Positions 10,350-20,682 of a DNA stretch of 64,000 nt are shown here, in pieces. The position numbers and the translations under genes are program-made. This DNA comes from Edaphochlamys debaryana (lineage: Eukaryota > Chlorophyta > Chlorophyceae > Chlamydomonadales). The stretch's first letter is position 1. Each line of letters begins with the position of its first letter. The stretch is from the NCBI GenBank assembly GCA_016858145.1, contig JAEHOE010000001.1, forward strand, positions 248,001 through 312,000, written 5' to 3'. The notes beneath the pieces were generated by a model. It saw only the letters and a program-made list of their open reading frames with translations. It searched no databases and was not told the DNA's origin.

Positions 10350-13137
10350 GTACCTGTCATAACCGTGCTCGTACAACGGTTACAACCACCTCGTGTGTGT
10401 TTCGCTGCCCTGCAATGATCCCCCCTTCCCCCTTCCCCCCGCAGATGGTGAAACACGCTCGGGATCAGGCGTTATCAGGCGAGCAGGCAGCCAGCCGCGC
10501 GGGGGGGGCAGCTGGGGTTGCACAGCAGGCCGACGAGGGTGCGGGCACGGAGGGGGATGAGGCAGAGGCCGTGGAGTCTGGGGGTGAGGTGGACACGCCC
10601 CCTGGAGAGGGGGCCGCGGCGCCGGCTGCTAAAGAGAGGCGGCACCGCGGCCCCAAGCGGGACAAGGACGAGCTGAGGGCCGAGGCGGCAGCCAAGCGTG
10701 ATAGAACAGCTGTCAAGCACCGCCTGCGTCTGGCGGCTGTTAAAGCTGCGCATACGGCCGAGGCCACCCATCCCAACTCAGAGTGGGGTCCCGAAGCAGC
10801 ACGGCTGCTGGGGGAGTGGCTGGCGGTGAACCCAGACGTGGAGCCACCAAAGAAGCCGGAAGAGCTGTGCCGGCGCTGGGCTGCGCGGCTGGAGCCCAAC
10901 GGAGGGGCATCTGGGGTCCAGGACGCGCCACGCTCTGGGGCCCCACGGAAGGTGCCGGAGGCGAAAGCCCTGCTCGCACTAGCAATGGTGCTCGACAAGG
11001 CGCCCAGCAGCAAGGAGGCGATGCTGGCGGTCCCCGAGTTCAAGGATCTCCTGGACAGCTGCAGCGAGGCAAGAGGGGCTGGTCAGGGCGGGTGGAGAAG
11101 CAGAAGGGGGCATGGGGCAGCAAGCCTCAGCTGTTGCGGGTCTGGCCTGAAGCTTTCCCGCATCCCCCCGCCTTCCCCACAGGATCCCGCCGACCCCGTG
11201 AGCCTGAGGGCGCTGTGGGACGCCATGATGGAGTGTGAGCCAAGGCTGAGCAAGGCGCTGCTGGTGGAGTTCAAGAAGCCGCTGAAACCAGAGGTGATGA
11301 AGGCGCGCGTGGAGTGCGCAATCAAGTGGCTCCGCAAGGTGATGGGTTTGCGAGCGGACGAGGCCTTCCGGCTGCCCACCAGCGTGGAGGACCTGAAGCG
11401 CGGGCCCTGGGACTGGATCTCGCGCATCCTCCGGCGAGAGGCGGCGCGCGGGAGGGGACAGGGAGGGAGGGAGGGAGGGATAGTCGAGGGGAGAGAGGGA
11501 AGAGTCGAGCAAGGGAAAGCATGGGCCAGGAAGGTGTACAGGGGGCACAGGACGCTGGGGCAGCTGAGCAAGCACGCATCAGGTTAACTACCTATCATGC
11601 TTATACCGTTTGTATTATTGCGGTGGAGCCAGGCGGGGCCCCGCCTCAGAGTGAGGCAAGGGGGGCTTGTCTGGCATGTTGGCCCGCGTGGGATGGACAT
11701 GTCCGAAGCCGTGACGAGGGGGTTAGCAGGGGAAACGCGTGTCACGACTGCTTATACGATATTGCTGCTGGTGGCGAAGTCGGGGGCTGATCCCCCTGGA
11801 TAGCGGATGCGCGATTCCGTTGTGCGGGAGTCGGGGAGTGCGGGACGCGGGGGGAGGCGGGGCCCCGCGTGCCGAACGGTCGCGGTGATGGTCGCCGCGT
11901 CAAGCCGCTTCTAACCGATGCTATGTGCTTATCTGCACACACCTGTAGTCATAACAGAGCGTGGACCCAGGTCGCCAGCTTTATCCAGAGCCCTCCGCGC
12001 AACGCCATCCTCGATTGCGCTAAGCTGGCGCCAGCTCAGAGCCTTCCGACAAGCCCCTCCGCGCTGCCGGAGACGCACAAGCGAGTTGGTGTCACTGAGA
12101 CGTAGCCAGCGAGCTTACGGGCTTCGATCTAGCGAAGCTTTTGCTGCGAAACCGTGACGGGGCCGCTCGGCCTCACTGCCTCCTAAAAGTCGTCGGAAAC
12201 TTGGCTTTGCGGCTCGAGCCGTCTGTCGCGGCGCCGTGCTTAAAATGCGCTGTAGCTTGAGGGCTGAACACCACGTCTTCTATTGAGTAGGAAGGTAAGC
12301 TTGTGTGAGCGAGTGCGCGGAGTGGAAGCCTTAGGCCGACAGCGAGACGGCGCGCTCTGATGCGTGCCGGGGTCCACCAACGTGCCTACCCCATGCCGCA
12401 GCGCCCATGCCGCCCCTAAGAAATGCTTACCCCCCGCAGTCCCCCCCGCGCACCAAGCAAGCTTACAGAGTCCCTGTGCATATGGGGGGAGCATGACAGG
12501 GGCTGGAGGCGGGGTGGGGAAAACCCTTGCCTTCCCCCTGCGGGCACGGTACCAGCACACACCCTCACCACAGGATGCGCCCCCTCGGGCTCCGCAGCGC
12601 CCCCCGCGGCCACTCGCTTAAGGGCGATGGACGTGGGGCTTACAGGAGGTTGTGCTGCCAGGGAACTGTGTACGCCCAAGAGCGCGGGACTGGGCAAGGC
12701 CGGCCACACCGTGAGCGCGCCTTCCCAAGCGACCAGCCCAAGCCAGTAGAGCATTGCCTCGCCTTTTGTACGAACGACACGCTGTGCAGTCCCTAGGTGC
12801 CGACCCTGGCTGTGCGAGCAAACGTACGGCAAACCTGTCTGGGCGCTAGAGGCCACGGCTGCAAGGTTTGAGCGGCTCATGCTGTAGGGAAGATGCAATT
12901 TTGATGCTTGGAAGACAAACGGGGCCCGCGCAGCGACTGCGAGGGTGCTCAAGTTTCCGAAGACTTTTAGGCGGTAGTGAGATGGCGCTCAGATTGTGCT
13001 GGGCGTGGCATGCCGTGCATGCCATGTGCGTGTCTGGCTCCCCGCCTGCCCCTGGCCCCCGCACCCCCTCCAGCCCCCCAGCCAGCACCAGCAACAAACT
13101 CTACAAACGCTAAACAACCCAAGCTTGGTTGACAGTT
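10350..13137 (+). repeat. Array unit 5 (full, 2788 bp)
   Basis: This is the first unit with gacgtggag in the ORF (near 10836), which changes Met to Val. The distal cacaccgtg is still the left-end type. Confidence 0.95.
10445..11587 (+). CDS. Repeat-unit ORF, copy 5 (intact)
   Basis: Predicted exons are 10445-11068 and 11183-11587. It is the first copy with Val in the NPDVEPPKKP segment; all copies to the right share this change. Confidence 0.5.
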   Translation: MVKHARDQALSGEQAASRAGGAAGVAQQADEGAGTEGDEAEAVESGGEVDTPPGEGAAAPAAKERRHRGPKRDKDELRAEAAAKRDRTAVKHRLRLAAVKAAHTAEATHPNSEWGPEAARLLGEWLAVNPDVEPPKKPEELCRRWAARLEPNGGASGVQDAPRSGAPRKVPEAKALLALAMVLDKAPSSKEAMLAVPEFKDLLDSCSEARGAGQGGWRSRRGHGAASLSCCGSGLKLSRIPPPSPQDPADPVSLRALWDAMMECEPRLSKALLVEFKKPLKPEVMKARVECAIKWLRKVMGLRADEAFRLPTSVEDLKRGPWDWISRILRREAARGRGQGGREGGIVEGREGRVEQGKAWARKVYRGHRTLGQLSKHASG

Positions 13138-15924
13138 GTACCTGTCATAACCGTGCTCGTACAACGGTTACAACCACCTCGTGTGTGTTTCGCTGCCCTG
13201 CAATGATCCCCCCTTCCCCTTCCCCCCGCAGATGGTGAAACACGCTCGGGATCAGGCGTTATCAGGCGAGCAGGCAGCCAGCCGCGCGGGGGGGGCAGCT
13301 GGGGTTGCACAGCAGGCCGACGAGGGTGCGGGCACGGAGGGGGATGAGGCAGAGGCCGTGGAGTCTGGGGGTGAGGTGGACACGCCCCCTGGAGAGGGGG
13401 CCGCGGCGCCGGCTGCTAAAGAGAGGCGGCACCGCGGCCCCAAGCGGGACAAGGACGAGCTGAGGGCCGAGGCGGCAGCCAAGCGTGATAGAACAGCTGT
13501 CAAGCACCGCCTGCGTCTGGCGGCTGTTAAAGCTGCGCATACGGCCGAGGCCACCCATCCCAACTCAGAGTGGGGTCCCGAAGCAGCACGGCTGCTGGGG
13601 GAGTGGCTGGCGGTGAACCCAGACGTGGAGCCACCAAAGAAGCCGGAAGAGCTGTGCCGGCGCTGGGCTGCGCGGCTGGAGCCCAACGGAGGGGCATCTG
13701 GGGTCCAGGACGCGCCACGCTCTGGGGCCCCACGGAAGGTGCCGGAGGCGAAAGCCCTGCTCGCACTAGCAATGGTGCTCGACAAGGCGCCCAGCAGCAA
13801 GGAGGCGATGCTGGCGGTCCCCGAGTTCAAGGATCTCCTGGACAGCTGCAGCGAGGCAAGAGGGGCTGGTCAGGGCGGGTGGAGAAGCAGAAGGGGGCAT
13901 GGGGCAGCAAGCCTCAGCTGTTGCGGGTCTGGCCTGAAGCTTTCCCGCATCCCCCCGCCTTCCCCACAGGATCCCGCCGACCCCGTGAGCCTGAGGGCGC
14001 TGTGGGACGCCATGATGGAGTGTGAGCCAAGGCTGAGCAAGGCGCTGCTGGTGGAGTTCAAGAAGCCGCTGAAACCAGAGGTGATGAAGGCGCGCGTGGA
14101 GTGCGCAATCAAGTGGCTCCGCAAGGTGATGGGTTTGCGAGCGGACGAGGCCTTCCGGCTGCCCACCAGCGTGGAGGACCTGAAGCGCGGGCCCTGGGAC
14201 TGGATCTCGCGCATCCTCCGGCGAGAGGCGGCGCGCGGGAGGGGACAGGGAGGGAGGGAGGGAGGGATAGTCGAGGGGAGAGAGGGAAGAGTCGAGCAAG
14301 GGAAAGCATGGGCCAGGAAGGTGTACAGGGGGCACAGGACGCTGGGGCAGCTGAGCAAGCACGCATCAGGTTAACTACCTATCATGCTTATACCGTTTGT
14401 ATTATTGCGGTGGAGCCAGGCGGGGCCCCGCCTCAGAGTGAGGCAAGGGGGGCTTGTCTGGCATGTTGGCCCGCGTGGGATGGACATGTCCGAAGCCGTG
14501 ACGAGGGGGTTAGCAGGGGAAACGCGTGTCACGACTGCTTATACGATATTGCTGCTGGTGGCGAAGTCGGGGGCTGATCCCCCTGGATAGCGGATGCGCG
14601 ATTCCGTTGTGCGGGAGTCGGGGAGTGCGGGACGCGGGGGGAGGCGGGGCCCCGCGTGCCGAACGGTCGCGGTGATGGTCGCCGCGTCAAGCCGCTTCTA
14701 ACCGATGCTATGTGCTTATCTGCACACACCTGTAGTCATAACAGAGCGTGGACCCAGGTCGCCAGCTTTATCCAGAGCCCTCCGCGCAACGCCATCCTCG
14801 ATTGCGCTAAGCTGGCGCCAGCTCAGAGCCTTCCGACAAGCCCCTCCGCGCTGCCGGAGACGCACAAGCGAGTTGGTGTCACTGAGACGTAGCCAGCGAG
14901 CTTACGGGCTTCGATCTAGCGAAGCTTTTGCTGCGAAACCGTGACGGGGCCGCTCGGCCTCACTGCCTCCTAAAAGTCGTCGGAAACTTGGCTTTGCGGC
15001 TCGAGCCGTCTGTCGCGGCGCCGTGCTTAAAATGCGCTGTAGCTTGAGGGCTGAACACCACGTCTTCTATTGAGTAGGAAGGTAAGCTTGTGTGAGCGAG
15101 TGCGCGGAGTGGAAGCCTTAGGCCGACAGCGAGACGGCGCGCTCTGATGCGTGCCGGGGTCCACCAACGTGCCTACCCCATGCCGCAGCGCCCATGCCGC
15201 CCCTAAGAAATGCTTACCCCCCGCAGTCCCCCCCGCGCACCAAGCAAGCTTACAGAGTCCCTGTGCATATGGGGGGAGCATGACAGGGGCTGGAGGCGGG
15301 GTGGGGAAAACCCTTGCCTTCCCCCTGCGGGCACGGTACCAGCACACACCCTCACCACAGGATGCGCCCCCTCGGGCTCCGCAGCGCCCCCCGCGGCCAC
15401 TCGCTTAAGGGCGATGGACGTGGGGCTTACAGGAGGTTGTGCTGCCAGGGAACTGTGTACGCCCAAGAGCGCGGGACTGGGCAAGGCCGGCCACATCGTG
15501 AGCGCGCCTTCCCAAGCGACCAGCCCAAGCCAGTAGAGCATTGCCTCGCCTTTTGTACGAACGACACGCTGTGCAGTCCCTAGGTGCCGACCCTGGCTGT
15601 GCGAGCAAACGTACGGCAAACCTGTCTGGGCGCTAGAGGCCACGGCTGCAAGGTTTGAGCGGCTCATGCTGTAGGGAAGATGCAATTTTGATGCTTGGAA
15701 GACAAACGGGGCCCGCGCAGCGACTGCGAGGGTGCTCAAGTTTCCGAAGACTTTTAGGCGGTAGTGAGATGGCGCTCAGATTGTGCTGGGCGTGGCATGC
15801 CGTGCATGCCATGTGCGTGTCTGGCTCCCCGCCTGCCCCTGGCCCCCGCACCCCCTCCAGCCCCCCAGCCAGCACCAGCAACAAACTCTACAAACGCTAA
15901 ACAACCCAAGCTTGGTTGACAGTT
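13138..15924 (+). repeat. Array unit 6 (full, 2787 bp)
   Basis: One C is lost from the pyrimidine tract before the ORF (near 13215). The distal site has switched to cacatcgtg near 15493. The ORF is still open. Confidence 0.95.
13232..14374 (+). CDS. Repeat-unit ORF, copy 6 (intact)
   Basis: Predicted exons are 13232-13855 and 13970-14374. One C is lost from the tract before the acceptor, which leaves the coding frame from the ATG unchanged. It is the last copy with an open frame. Confidence 0.5.
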   Translation: MVKHARDQALSGEQAASRAGGAAGVAQQADEGAGTEGDEAEAVESGGEVDTPPGEGAAAPAAKERRHRGPKRDKDELRAEAAAKRDRTAVKHRLRLAAVKAAHTAEATHPNSEWGPEAARLLGEWLAVNPDVEPPKKPEELCRRWAARLEPNGGASGVQDAPRSGAPRKVPEAKALLALAMVLDKAPSSKEAMLAVPEFKDLLDSCSEARGAGQGGWRSRRGHGAASLSCCGSGLKLSRIPPPSPQDPADPVSLRALWDAMMECEPRLSKALLVEFKKPLKPEVMKARVECAIKWLRKVMGLRADEAFRLPTSVEDLKRGPWDWISRILRREAARGRGQGGREGGIVEGREGRVEQGKAWARKVYRGHRTLGQLSKHASG

Positions 15925-17902
15925 GTACCTGTCATAACCGTGCTCGTACAACGGTTACAACCACCTCGTGTGTGTTTCGCTGCCCTGCAATGATCCCCCC
16001 CTTCCCCCCGCAGATGGTGAAACACGCTCGGGATCAGGCGTTATCAGGCGAGCAGGCAGCCAGCAGCGCGGGGGGGGCAGCTGGGGTTGCACAGCAGGCC
16101 GACGAGGGTGCGGGCACGGAGGGGGATGAGGCAGAGGCCGTGGAGTCTGGGGGTGAGGTGGACACGCCCCCTGGAGAGGGGGCCGCGGCGCCGGCTGCTA
16201 AAGAGAGGCGGCACCGCGGCCCCAAGCGGGACAAGGACGAGCTGGGGCCGAGGCGGCAGCCAAGCGTGATAGAACAGCTGTCAAGCACCGCCTGCGTCTG
16301 GCGGCTGTTAAAGCTGCGCATACGGCCGAGGCCACCCATCCCAACTCAGAGTGGGGTCCCGAAGCAGCACGGCTGCTGGGGGAGTGGCTGGCGGTGAACC
16401 CAGACGTGGAGCCACCAAAGAAGCCGGAAGAGCTGTGCCGGCGCTGGGCTGCGCGGCTGGAGCCCAACGGAGGGGCATCTGGGGTCCAGGACGCGCCACG
16501 CTCTGGGGCCCCACGGAAGGTGCCGGAGGCGAAAGCCCTGCTCGCACTAGCAATGGTGCTCGACAAGGCGCCCAGCAGCAAGGAGGCGATGCTGGCGGTC
16601 CCCGAGTTCAAGGATCTCCTGGACAGCTGCAGCGAGGCAAGAGGGGCTGGTCAGGGCGGGTGGAGAAGCAGAAGGGGGCATGGGGCAGCAAGCCTCAGCT
16701 GTTGCGGGTCTGGCCTGAAGCTTTCCCGCATCCCCCCGCCTTCCCCACAGGATCCCGCCGACCCCGTGAGCCTGAGGGCGCTGTGGGACGCCATGATGGA
16801 GTGTGAGCCAAGGCTGAGCAAGGCGCTGCTGGTGGAGTTCAAGAAGCCGCTGAAACCAGAGGTGATGAAGGCGCGCGTGGAGTGCGCAATCAAGTGGCTC
16901 CGCAAGGTGATGGGTTTGCGAGCGGACGAGGCCTTCCGGCTGCCCACCAGCGTGGAGGACCTGAAGCGCGGGCCCTGGGACTGGATCTCGCGCATCCTCC
17001 GGCGAGAGGCGGCGCGCGGGAGGGGACAGGGAGGGAGGGAGGGAGGGATAGTCGAGGGGAGAGAGGGAAGAGTCGAGCAAGGGAAAGCATGGGCCAGGAA
17101 GGTGTACAGGGGGCACAGGACGCTGGGGCAGCTGAGCAAGCACGCATCAGGTTAACTACCTATCATGCTTATACCGTTTGTATTATTGCGGTGGAGCCAG
17201 GCGGGGCCCCGCCTCAGAGTGAGGCAAAGGGGGCTTGTCTGGCATGTTGGCCCGCGTGGGATGGACATGTCCGAAGCCGTGACGAGGGGGTTAGCAGGGG
17301 AAACGCGTGTCACGACTGCTTATACGATATTGCTGCTGGTGGCGAAGTCGGGGGCTGATCCCCCTGGATAGCGGATGCGCGATTCCGTTGTGCGGGAGTC
17401 GGGGAGTGCGGGACGCGGGGGGAGGCGGGGCCCCGCGTGCCGAACGGTCGCGGTGATGGTCGCCGCGTCAAGCCGCTTCTAACCGATGCTATGTGCTTAT
17501 CTGCACACACCTGTAGTCATAACAGAGCGTGGACCCAGGTCGCCAGCTTTATCCAGAGCCCTCCGCGCAACGCCATCCTCGATTGCGCTAAGCTGGCGCC
17601 AGCTCAGAGCCTTCCGACAAGCCCCTCCGCGCTGCCGGAGACGCACAAGCGAGTTGGTGTCACTGAGACGTAGCCAGCGAGCTTACGGGCTTCGATCTAG
17701 CGAAGCTTTTGCTGCGAAACCGTGACGGGGCCGCTCGGCCTCTGAGATGGCGCTCAGATTGTGCTGGGCGTGGCATGCCGTGCATGCCATGTGCGTGTCT
17801 GGCTCCCCGCCTGCCCCTGGCCCCCGCACCCCCTCCAGCCCCCCAGCCAGCACCAGCAACAAACTCTACAAACGCTAAACAACCCAAGCTTGGTTGACAG
17901 TT
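15925..17902 (+). repeat. Array unit 7 (short, 1978 bp)
   Basis: This is the first unit with the shortened pyrimidine tract, the change agccgcgcgg to agcagcgcgg, the one-base ORF frameshift and gaggcaaaggggg. It also has the same 803-bp deletion junction as unit 2, seen at 17742/17743. Confidence 0.95.
16014..17155 (+). pseudogene. Repeat-unit ORF, copy 7 (frameshifted)
   Basis: One A is missing at 16244/16245 (gagctgggg instead of gagctgaggg), about codon 77. The shifted frame stops at 16397. The original frame reopens with an in-frame Met at 16394 and runs to 17155, so a C-terminal piece of about 250 residues could still be read from an internal start. Confidence 0.6.
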
Positions 17903-20682
17903 GTACCTGTCATAACCGTGCTCGTACAACGGTTACAACCACCTCGTGTGTGTTTCGCTGCCCTGCAATGATCCCCCCTTCCCCCCGCAGATGGTGAAAC
18001 ACGCTCGGGATCAGGCGTTATCAGGCGAGCAGGCAGCCAGCAGCGCGGGGGGGGCAGCTGGGGTTGCACAGCAGGCCGACGAGGGTGCGGGCACGGAGGG
18101 GGATGAGGCAGAGGCCGTGGAGTCTGGGGGTGAGGTGGACACGCCCCCTGGAGAGGGGGCCGCGGCGCCGGCTGCTAAAGAGAGGCGGCACCGCGGCCCC
18201 AAGCGGGACAAGGACGAGCTGGGGCCGAGGCGGCAGCCAAGCGTGATAGAACAGCTGTCAAGCACCGCCTGCGTCTGGCGGCTGTTAAAGCTGCGCATAC
18301 GGCCGAGGCCACCCATCCCAACTCAGAGTGGGGTCCCGAAGCAGCACGGCTGCTGGGGGAGTGGCTGGCGGTGAACCCAGACGTGGAGCCACCAAAGAAG
18401 CCGGAAGAGCTGTGCCGGCGCTGGGCTGCGCGGCTGGAGCCCAACGGAGGGGCATCTGGGGTCCAGGACGCGCCACGCTCTGGGGCCCCACGGAAGGTGC
18501 CGGAGGCGAAAGCCCTGCTCGCACTAGCAATGGTGCTCGACAAGGCGCCCAGCAGCAAGGAGGCGATGCTGGCGGTCCCCGAGTTCAAGGATCTCCTGGA
18601 CAGCTGCAGCGAGGCAAGAGGGGCTGGTCAGGGCGGGTGGAGAAGCAGAAGGGGGCATGGGGCAGCAAGCCTCAGCTGTTGCGGGTCTGGCCTGAAGCTT
18701 TCCCGCATCCCCCCGCCTTCCCCACAGGATCCCGCCGACCCCGTGAGCCTGAGGGCGCTGTGGGACGCCATGATGGAGTGTGAGCCAAGGCTGAGCAAGG
18801 CGCTGCTGGTGGAGTTCAAGAAGCCGCTGAAACCAGAGGTGATGAAGGCGCGCGTGGAGTGCGCAATCAAGTGGCTCCGCAAGGTGATGGGTTTGCGAGC
18901 GGACGAGGCCTTCCGGCTGCCCACCAGCGTGGAGGACCTGAAGCGCGGGCCCTGGGACTGGATCTCGCGCATCCTCCGGCGAGAGGCGGCGCGCGGGAGG
19001 GGACAGGGAGGGAGGGAGGGAGGGATAGTCGAGGGGAGAGAGGGAAGAGTCGAGCAAGGGAAAGCATGGGCCAGGAAGGTGTACAGGGGGCACAGGACGC
19101 TGGGGCAGCTGAGCAAGCACGCATCAGGTTAACTACCTATCATGCTTATACCGTTTGTATTATTGCGGTGGAGCCAGGCGGGGCCCCGCCTCAGAGTGAG
19201 GCAAAGGGGGCTTGTCTGGCATGTTGGCCCGCGTGGGATGGACATGTCCGAAGCCGTGACGAGGGGGTTAGCAGGGGAAACGCGTGTCACGACTGCTTAT
19301 ACGATATTGCTGCTGGTGGCGAAGTCGGGGGCTGATCCCCCTGGATAGCGGATGCGCGATTCCGTTGTGCGGGAGTCGGGGAGTGCGGGACGCGGGGGGA
19401 GGCGGGGCCCCGCGTGCCGAACGGTCGCGGTGATGGTCGCCGCGTCAAGCCGCTTCTAACCGATGCTATGTGCTTATCTGCACACACCTGTAGTCATAAC
19501 AGAGCGTGGACCCAGGTCGCCAGCTTTATCCAGAGCCCTCCGCGCAACGCCATCCTCGATTGCGCTAAGCTGGCGCCAGCTCAGAGCCTTCCGACAAGCC
19601 CCTCCGCGCTGCCGGAGACGCACAAGCGAGTTGGTGTCACTGAGACGTAGCCAGCGAGCTTACGGGCTTCGATCTAGCGAAGCTTTTGCTGCGAAACCGT
19701 GACGGGGCCGCTCGGCCTCACTGCCTCCTAAAAGTCGTCGGAAACTTGGCTTTGCGGCTCGAGCCGTCTGTCGCGGCGCCGTGCTTAAAATGCGCTGTAG
19801 CTTGAGGGCTGAACACCACGTCTTCTATTGAGTAGGAAGGTAAGCTTGTGTGAGCGAGTGCGCGGAGTGGAAGCCTTAGGCCGACAGCGAGACGGCGCGC
19901 TCTGATGCGTGCCGGGGTCCACCAACGTGCCTACCCCATGCCGCAGCGCCCATGCCGCCCCTAAGAAATGCTTACCCCCCGCAGTCCCCCCCGCGCACCA
20001 AGCAAGCTTACAGAGTCCCTGTGCATATGGGGGGAGCATGACAGGGGCTGGAGGCGGGGTGGGGAAAACCCTTGCCTTCCCCCTGCGGGCACGGTACCAG
20101 CACACACCCTCACCACAGGATGCGCCCCCTCGGGCTCCGCAGCGCCCCCCGCGGCCACTCGCTTAAGGGCGATGGACGTGGGGCTTACAGGAGGTTGTGC
20201 TGCCAGGGAACTGTGTACGCCCAAGAGCGCGGGACTGGGCAAGGCCGGCCACATCGTGAGCGCGCCTTCCCAAGCGACCAGCCCAAGCCAGTAGAGCATT
20301 GCCTCGCCTTTTGTACGAACGACACGCTGTGCAGTCCCTAGGTGCCGACCCTGGCTGTGCGAGCAAACGTACGGCAAACCTGTCTGGGCGCTAGAGGCCA
20401 CGGCTGCAAGGTTTGAGCGGCTCATGCTGTAGGGAAGATGCAATTTTGATGCTTGGAAGACAAACGGGGCCCGCGCAGCGACTGCGAGGGTGCTCAAGTT
20501 TCCGAAGACTTTTAGGCGGTAGTGAGATGGCGCTCAGATTGTGCTGGGCGTGGCATGCCGTGCATGCCATGTGCGTGTCTGGCTCCCCGCCTGCCCCTGG
20601 CCCCCGCACCCCCTCCAGCCCCCCAGCCAGCACCAGCAACAAACTCTACAAACGCTAAACAACCCAAGCTTGGTTGACAGTT
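17903..20682 (+). repeat. Array unit 8 (full, 2780 bp)
   Basis: It carries the right-end variant set with a frameshifted ORF and gaggcaaaggggg near 19198. Confidence 0.95.
17991..19132 (+). pseudogene. Repeat-unit ORF, copy 8 (frameshifted)
   Basis: It has the same missing base (18221/18222) and an early stop at 18374. The C-terminal part stays open from 18371 to 19132. Confidence 0.6.
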
